A stretch of 9,917 nt of DNA. Origin: an uncultured Coriobacteriaceae bacterium (lineage in GTDB: Bacteria; Actinomycetota; Coriobacteriia; Coriobacteriales; Atopobiaceae). This document shows, piece by piece, positions 5,887 to 9,917 of this stretch. The translations under genes and the position numbers were made by a program. Each line of letters starts with the position of its first letter. The first letter of the stretch is position 1. The notes beneath the pieces are model-generated. The model was not told the DNA's origin. It did no database searches and was given only the letters and a program-made list of their open reading frames with translations. The DNA is taken from assembly GCA_902772085.1 (NCBI GenBank), contig CACXZL010000020.1, positions 14,542-24,458 of the forward strand. The letters are read 5' to 3'.

Positions 5887-6990
5887 ATGGCAACCTACCT
5901 CGTGACCGGCGGCGCCGGCTTCATAGGCTCGAACTTCGTCCTGTACATGCTGCGCAGGCACGCCGACGCAAGGATCGTGAACCTCGACGCGCTCACCTAC
6001 GCGGGCAACCTGGAGAACCTCGCTTCCGTCGAGGGCGACACGCGCTACGCCTTCGTGCACGCGGACATCCGCGACCAGGCGGCCGTCTCGGCCGTGCTCG
6101 CCGAGTACGACCCCGACTACGTGATCAACTTCGCGGCCGAGAGCCACGTGGACCGCTCGATCGAGAACCCCGGCGTCTTCGCCGACACCAACGTGATGGG
6201 CACCGTGAACCTGCTGAACTGCTGCCGCGCCGCCTGGGACGACGGCGAGGGGGGCTTCGGCGCGCATCGCTACCTGCAGGTGGGCACCGACGAGGTCTAC
6301 GGCACCCTCGCCATCCCCGAGGCGCTGAACCCGGACGGCAGCCCGGCCGACCCCGCGCACACGGAGTACTTCCGCGAGGACACCCCGCTCTCGCCGCACA
6401 GCCCCTACTCCGCCTCGAAGACCTCGGCCGACCTCTTCGTGAAGGCCTACCACGACACCTACGGCTTCCCCGCCGTGATCACCCGCTGCTCGAACAACTA
6501 CGGCCCCTACCAGTTCCCCGAGAAGCTCATACCGCTCATGATAAACAACGCCGTCCACCACAAGGCGCTCCCCGTCTACGGCGACGGCCTGAACGTGCGC
6601 GACTGGCTCTACGTCGACGACCACTGCAAGGCCATCGACATGGTGGCGCGCGAGGGGCGCCTCGGAGAGGTGTACAACGTGGGCGGCCACAACGAGCGCG
6701 CGAACATCTACATCGTGAAGACGATCATCGCCGAGGTCGCACGCGCCACCGGTGACCCCGAGGTCAGCGAGGCCCTCATCACCTACGTGCAGGACCGCGC
6801 CGGCCACGACCGCCGCTACGGCATGGCGCCCGACAAGATCCGAGAGGAGCTCGGCTGGTACCCCGAGACCCCCTACGAGGAAGGCATCGTCAAGACGATC
6901 CGCTGGTACCTCGACAACCCCGCGTGGGTGGCGAACGTCACCTCCGGCGCCTACCAGGACTACTACGACCGCATGTACGCGGGCAAGTAG
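5887..6990 (+). CDS. rfbB: dTDP-glucose 4,6-dehydratase
   Basis: RfbB (RmlB) converts dTDP-D-glucose to dTDP-4-keto-6-deoxy-D-glucose using bound NAD+, the second step of dTDP-L-rhamnose synthesis in the cytoplasm. The 367 residues are slightly longer than typical (about 330-360). Seen are the NAD loop TGGAGFIGSN (7-16), NLDALTYAGN (32-41), AAESHVDRS (83-91), the catalytic T134-D135-E136, Y174-x3-K178 (YSASK), RCSNNYGPYQFPEKLIP (200-216) and YGDGLNVRDWLYVDDH (231-246). The active site is complete. The start is ATG 5887 with GAGGAG 9 nt upstream; a TTG at 5833 lies before the predicted transcript start. Codon choice is extreme: 33 of 34 codons sampled at 6181-6282 end in G or C, unlike all neighbours. 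This suggests high expression or a different history. The glycosyltransferase follows after 32 nt, so it probably heads an rfbB-GT2-flippase operon. Confidence 0.97.
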   Translation: MATYLVTGGAGFIGSNFVLYMLRRHADARIVNLDALTYAGNLENLASVEGDTRYAFVHADIRDQAAVSAVLAEYDPDYVINFAAESHVDRSIENPGVFADTNVMGTVNLLNCCRAAWDDGEGGFGAHRYLQVGTDEVYGTLAIPEALNPDGSPADPAHTEYFREDTPLSPHSPYSASKTSADLFVKAYHDTYGFPAVITRCSNNYGPYQFPEKLIPLMINNAVHHKALPVYGDGLNVRDWLYVDDHCKAIDMVAREGRLGEVYNVGGHNERANIYIVKTIIAEVARATGDPEVSEALITYVQDRAGHDRRYGMAPDKIREELGWYPETPYEEGIVKTIRWYLDNPAWVANVTSGAYQDYYDRMYAGK

Positions 6991-7022
6991 GACTCGTCGT
7001 ATCAAGCTTGGAAGGGATTGTG

Positions 7023-7913
7023 ATGTCGAGCGGCATAAGCTGCGGCTTTGTGGTCTTGCATTATCAGTCGCTTGAGATGACTGTGCGATGCGTGGATACG
7101 CTCCTGGAGCATCTCGGGAGCCAGCCCGTCAGTATAGTCGTGGTGGACAACGGCTCGCCAAATGGTTCGGGCGTCCGTTTGCGCGAGAGGTATCGTGTCG
7201 AGCACAAAGTCGAGGTGGTCCTTACGGGAGAGAACCTCGGCTTTGCTCGTGGAAACAACGTGGGATATGCCTGGCTCAAGGAGCACGGCGACCCGGACTT
7301 CATCGTGGTGATGAACAACGACGTGCTCATCGAACAAGACGACTTTGTTGGCTTGGTTCAACGGCTCCATGCGCGGCAAGGCTTTGCCGTGCTCGGCCCC
7401 GACATCTACGAGCCGGCGACTGGATGCCATCGCAATCCCTACAAGACCGAGGGATACAGCAGGGACGAGGCGCAGCGTCTCCTGAGAAATATGCACCTCT
7501 GGGACAAGTTCTTTCCCTATCGCTACGGGAAGCTGCGTTCCGCGTCTCGCACGCAAAAGAGGAGAGACAACGCGCCCTCGTCAGAAGTGCCGTGGAAACG
7601 CGAAGCCGTGGGCTGTATGCTGCAGGGGTCTTGTTTCGTCTTCTCTCGTGAGTTCACCAGCGTGCGCTCCGTCGCGTTTTGCCCCGACACCTTCTTGTAT
7701 TTTGAGGAGGCCATTCTCGCGCGTGACTGCGAGAAGTTGGGCCTCAAGATGCTCTATAGCCCGGAGGTCAGGGTGACGCATCTGGGAAGCGTCTCCACAA
7801 AGCATGCGGGAGGCTCCGACTACAAACGTGAGAAGCTCAAGAATCGTCAGCACTTCCAATCGGTGCAGGTCTTTGTAAATCGCTACGACTCGATGGATGT
7901 CTGCGATAGATAG
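7023..7913 (+). CDS. Family 2 glycosyltransferase (rhamnosyltransferase-like)
   Basis: The 296-residue soluble GT-A enzyme would transfer a sugar from a nucleotide donor onto a growing glycan on the inner membrane face. Seen are FVVLHYQS (9-16) opening the fold, VVDNGSPNGS (40-49) in the nucleotide pocket, ENLGFARGNNVG (70-81) and MNNDV (97-101), where NND replaces the usual DxD as in many rhamnosyltransferase-like GT2 proteins. Further on are LYFEEAILARDCEKLG (225-240) with the acidic pair E228/E229, and VTHLGSVST (251-259). This layout is close to the RfbF/WbbL group, and the rhamnose genes next to it suit dTDP-rhamnose as donor; donor and acceptor remain inference. GGAAGGGA (7010-7017) precedes ATG 7023 by 5 nt. 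GTG 7020 would add one residue. The frame opening at 6924 inside rfbB is not the start. The flippase gene begins 10 nt after its stop. Confidence 0.9.
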   Translation: MSSGISCGFVVLHYQSLEMTVRCVDTLLEHLGSQPVSIVVVDNGSPNGSGVRLRERYRVEHKVEVVLTGENLGFARGNNVGYAWLKEHGDPDFIVVMNNDVLIEQDDFVGLVQRLHARQGFAVLGPDIYEPATGCHRNPYKTEGYSRDEAQRLLRNMHLWDKFFPYRYGKLRSASRTQKRRDNAPSSEVPWKREAVGCMLQGSCFVFSREFTSVRSVAFCPDTFLYFEEAILARDCEKLGLKMLYSPEVRVTHLGSVSTKHAGGSDYKREKLKNRQHFQSVQVFVNRYDSMDVCDR

Positions 7914-7923
7914 CGTGTGACGT

Positions 7924-9366
7924 ATGGCCAAATCGGTAGCAAAGAATGCGCTCTACAACGGGATTCGTACTATCAGTACGATGTTGTTTCCCCTCATCAC
8001 CTATCCGTACGTGACGCGCGTGCTGCTCGCGGACAATCTGGGTAAGGTGGACTTCGCGACCTCGTTCGTCTCGTATTTCACGCTCATCGCTGGTCTGGGC
8101 ATCGCAAACTACGCGACGCGTGAGGGTGCCCGCGTTCGGGATGATCGGGAGACCCTGAGCAGATTCTCTTCTGAGGTCTTCTCGATAAACATGGCCTCCA
8201 CACTCGTGGCATACGCGGCTCTGGCAATCGTCTTTCTGGCGTGGCCGCACCTGCATGGCTATGGTCTGCTCATTGCGATACAGTCTACGACCATCATCGG
8301 GAGTACCATAGGCGTTGAGTGGCTCTACGCCCTGGAGGAGGACTACGGGTATATCACCCTTCGGACGCTTGCGGTACAGGTCATTTCTGCGGTGTTGCTC
8401 TTTGTGCTCGTGCGCGAGCCATCGGATTACATAGTGTACGGCGCCATCATGGTGCTGTCGGGAGTCGGCGCAAACGTCTTCAACTTCTTCCGCGCACGGC
8501 GTTACGTGACGTTGCGCATCGTGTGGGATTTCAATCCCAAGCGGCATCTCGTTCCCGCGTTCATACTCTTTGGCAACACGCTGGCTATGTCCATATACAT
8601 AAACATAGACGTCATGCTGCTCAACGTGATGAGTGGTGATCACGCGGTGGGGCTCTACAGTCTTTCTGTGAAGGTCTACCGGCTTGCGAAGCAGCTCCTC
8701 AACTCCATAGTGATGGTGTCCATTCCACGCCTGTCGCAGTTTTGCGCGGCAGGGGACGACGAACAATACCACGACCTGCTGGGATCCATCGTGCATGGGC
8801 TGGCGATCACCACCTTGCCGGCTCTTCTGTTGCTCTTTATGCTCTCCGACTACGTGGTGTTTATCGTGGGCGGTGAGGCGTTCGCGTCTTCGGCGGATTC
8901 GTTGCGCATCCTGAGCTTTGCCATGGCTCCGGCGGTCTTTGCTGCGTTCGCTACCAATTCGGTCCTTCTGCCAAACAGGGGCGAGCGTCTTATCCTGCAG
9001 TCAACCATCATCGGTGCCGTGGTGAACCTGGTACTCAATCTGATTGCGATTCCGCTCTGGGGACAAGACGGCGCAGCGCTGACGACGCTGATCGCGGAGG
9101 CGGCCGTGTGCGGGTCGGCCATGTGGTGGGGGCGCAAGAACTGCGATTATCGCAGACTGCTACGCGCCCAAGGCAGAACGCTCGTGACGGTGATGATGGG
9201 GCTCTGCGTCATAGGCCTCGCGTGCGTGTGTGCGGAACGACTCATGGGACACTCGCTGCTCACGTTCTTTGCGGCGGGCGGGTCTGCGGTAGCGCTGTAC
9301 GCCGTTGTGCTGCTGGTGCGTAGGGACTCTCTCGCGCTTTCGCTGCTCCATCGACGCCGGAAATAG
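7924..9366 (+). CDS. Wzx-type polysaccharide flippase (MOP superfamily)
   Basis: The 480-residue membrane protein has about 12-14 transmembrane segments, e.g. near 42-63, 88-107, 113-133, 147-164, 168-188, 212-233, 290-312, 326-347, 357-378, 383-402, 418-436 and 443-464. The N-terminal KNALYNGIRTISTMLFPLIT followed by PYVTRVL is characteristic of Polysacc_synt flippases, as are GIANYATREGAR (59-70), FGNTLAMSIYINIDVMLL (216-233), GLYSLSVKVYRL (243-254) and the late NLVLNLIAIPLWGQDGAA (368-385). These proteins move undecaprenyl-diphosphate-linked repeat units to the outer face. ATG 7924 is the first possible start after an in-frame TGA at 7918-7920. It has no clear Shine-Dalgarno site, so it is probably translated by coupling to the glycosyltransferase gene that stops 10 nt earlier. 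No Wzy polymerase is seen beside it. Confidence 0.92.
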   Translation: MAKSVAKNALYNGIRTISTMLFPLITYPYVTRVLLADNLGKVDFATSFVSYFTLIAGLGIANYATREGARVRDDRETLSRFSSEVFSINMASTLVAYAALAIVFLAWPHLHGYGLLIAIQSTTIIGSTIGVEWLYALEEDYGYITLRTLAVQVISAVLLFVLVREPSDYIVYGAIMVLSGVGANVFNFFRARRYVTLRIVWDFNPKRHLVPAFILFGNTLAMSIYINIDVMLLNVMSGDHAVGLYSLSVKVYRLAKQLLNSIVMVSIPRLSQFCAAGDDEQYHDLLGSIVHGLAITTLPALLLLFMLSDYVVFIVGGEAFASSADSLRILSFAMAPAVFAAFATNSVLLPNRGERLILQSTIIGAVVNLVLNLIAIPLWGQDGAALTTLIAEAAVCGSAMWWGRKNCDYRRLLRAQGRTLVTVMMGLCVIGLACVCAERLMGHSLLTFFAAGGSAVALYAVVLLVRRDSLALSLLHRRRK

Positions 9367-9397
9367 CCCGCACCTCCTGCGCGGTGGCTTGGTACTC
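9367..9397. other. Short convergent gap, no clear terminator
   Basis: Between the converging flippase and GT61 genes lie 31 bases with a possible CACC/GGTG stem but no T-tract on either strand. Read-through or a terminator inside the opposite gene is possible. Confidence 0.3.
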
Positions 9398-9917
9398 CTA
9401 CCTTGCGTGGCGATACCAGCGGGAGAGCTCGCGTTTGGCCGTGGGGGTAGTGGTGAACTGTCCGTCTATGAAAAGCGGGACCTCGTGATTCTTGCTGTGG
9501 TTTCTATACATATAGAGGGGAAGGTACTGTGCCAGATGCAACTTGCGCAGCGTGGCCGAGCGCGTGCGTGATTCGGGCACGTCGAAGCCGCGGTCTGCCG
9601 CCCACCTGCGTACGTTGTCGTTTATCGTGACGACGAAGGGGCCGGATGCGCCGACGGGATGCAGGGACACATGGGCGTCCACATGCGTCACCTCGAGCGA
9701 ACGCACCTGGTCCACGCTGAACTGCCGGTAGACGGGCTTGTTTGATTTGCGAAACACCGTGAGCTTCGCACCGTCTCGGGCAAACATCATCGTGTGGGGG
9801 AGCGTGCCGCTGAGGCATGCAACCTCGCTGGCGAGCCGGATGGTGGCGATCTGCTCGGGCAGGCTGAGTTGCTCGGGGCTCACGATGACAAAACCGTTGG
9901 CACGCATGAGGTTCTCG
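9398..9917 (-). CDS. Family 61 glycosyltransferase, C-terminal part (5' end outside window)
   Basis: The frame is open from the right edge (starting E-N-L-M) to TAG at 9398-9400, about 172 residues. The first visible part, MRANGFVIVSPEQLSLPEQI then ATIRLASEVACLSGTLPHT, matches the conserved end of GT61/DUF563 enzymes (GF-x-x-x-x-PE-x-LS-x-x-EQ, followed by a SGT-L-x-H turn and an FARDG segment that holds the donor). The remaining roughly 120 residues after TVFRK are less conserved. GT61 enzymes add sugars such as xylose or hexoses to glycans; the substrate here is unknown. The ATG at 9905-9907 is internal, since the frame continues beyond it and the family's N-terminal half is missing. It converges on the flippase gene with a 31-nt gap. 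The same theme of glycan synthesis suggests that it belongs to a second, opposing operon of the locus. Confidence 0.75.
   Translation of the reverse strand, partial: ENLMRANGFVIVSPEQLSLPEQIATIRLASEVACLSGTLPHTMMFARDGAKLTVFRKSNKPVYRQFSVDQVRSLEVTHVDAHVSLHPVGASGPFVVTINDNVRRWAADRGFDVPESRTRSATLRKLHLAQYLPLYMYRNHSKNHEVPLFIDGQFTTTPTAKRELSRWYRHAR

Noticed and set aside
5839..7005. 388-residue open frame antisense to rfbB
   Set aside because: It is a by-product of the extreme G/C-ending codons of rfbB; the translation is dominated by Val, Gly, Ala, His and Asp with no domain, and rfbB is certain.
7837..8796. 319-residue minus-strand frame over the flippase
   Set aside because: It lies opposite a clear flippase and its composition (rich in His, Arg, Val) is that of an antisense shadow.

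Overview
The window looks like a high-G+C bacterial chromosome, most likely an actinobacterium of the Coriobacteriia (Olsenella/Atopobium/Collinsella-like). This rests on G/C-ending codons in the rhamnose genes, purine-rich Shine-Dalgarno sites, TGn-extended -10 boxes, and a DUF1703-type ATPase next to a surface-polysaccharide locus. The assignment comes from style and gene content only; there is no rRNA or other marker here.

Layout. Positions 1-284 hold the end of an alpha/beta hydrolase on the + strand. Positions 285-607 have no convincing gene but are unusually rich in inverted repeats, including a perfect 19-bp terminator that can serve both flanking genes. A small minus-strand gene (608-1009) encodes an alanine-rich, aromatic-free protein of four 30-residue repeats. 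It is divergent from rfbD, and two back-to-back promoters lie between them.

From 1150 to 9366 everything reads on the + strand: rfbD (dTDP-rhamnose synthesis, last step), a DUF2142 multi-membrane protein, an AAA-ATPase/PD-(D/E)XK protein, a 298-bp non-coding stretch with palindromes and a promoter, rfbB (dTDP-rhamnose synthesis, second step), a family 2 glycosyltransferase and a Wzx-type flippase. The C-terminal part of a family 61 glycosyltransferase arrives convergently on the minus strand and runs off the right edge.

Taken together, rfbB and rfbD supply dTDP-L-rhamnose, the GT2 and GT61 enzymes would transfer sugars, DUF2142 is a membrane protein of GT-C-like appearance, and the flippase would export the lipid-linked product. 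rfbA, rfbC, an initiating transferase and an obvious Wzy polymerase are not in the window. The ATPase/nuclease-like gene does not belong to this pathway by family and has a different codon style, so it looks like an insertion into the locus. No tRNA, rRNA, CRISPR array, transposase or phage gene was found.
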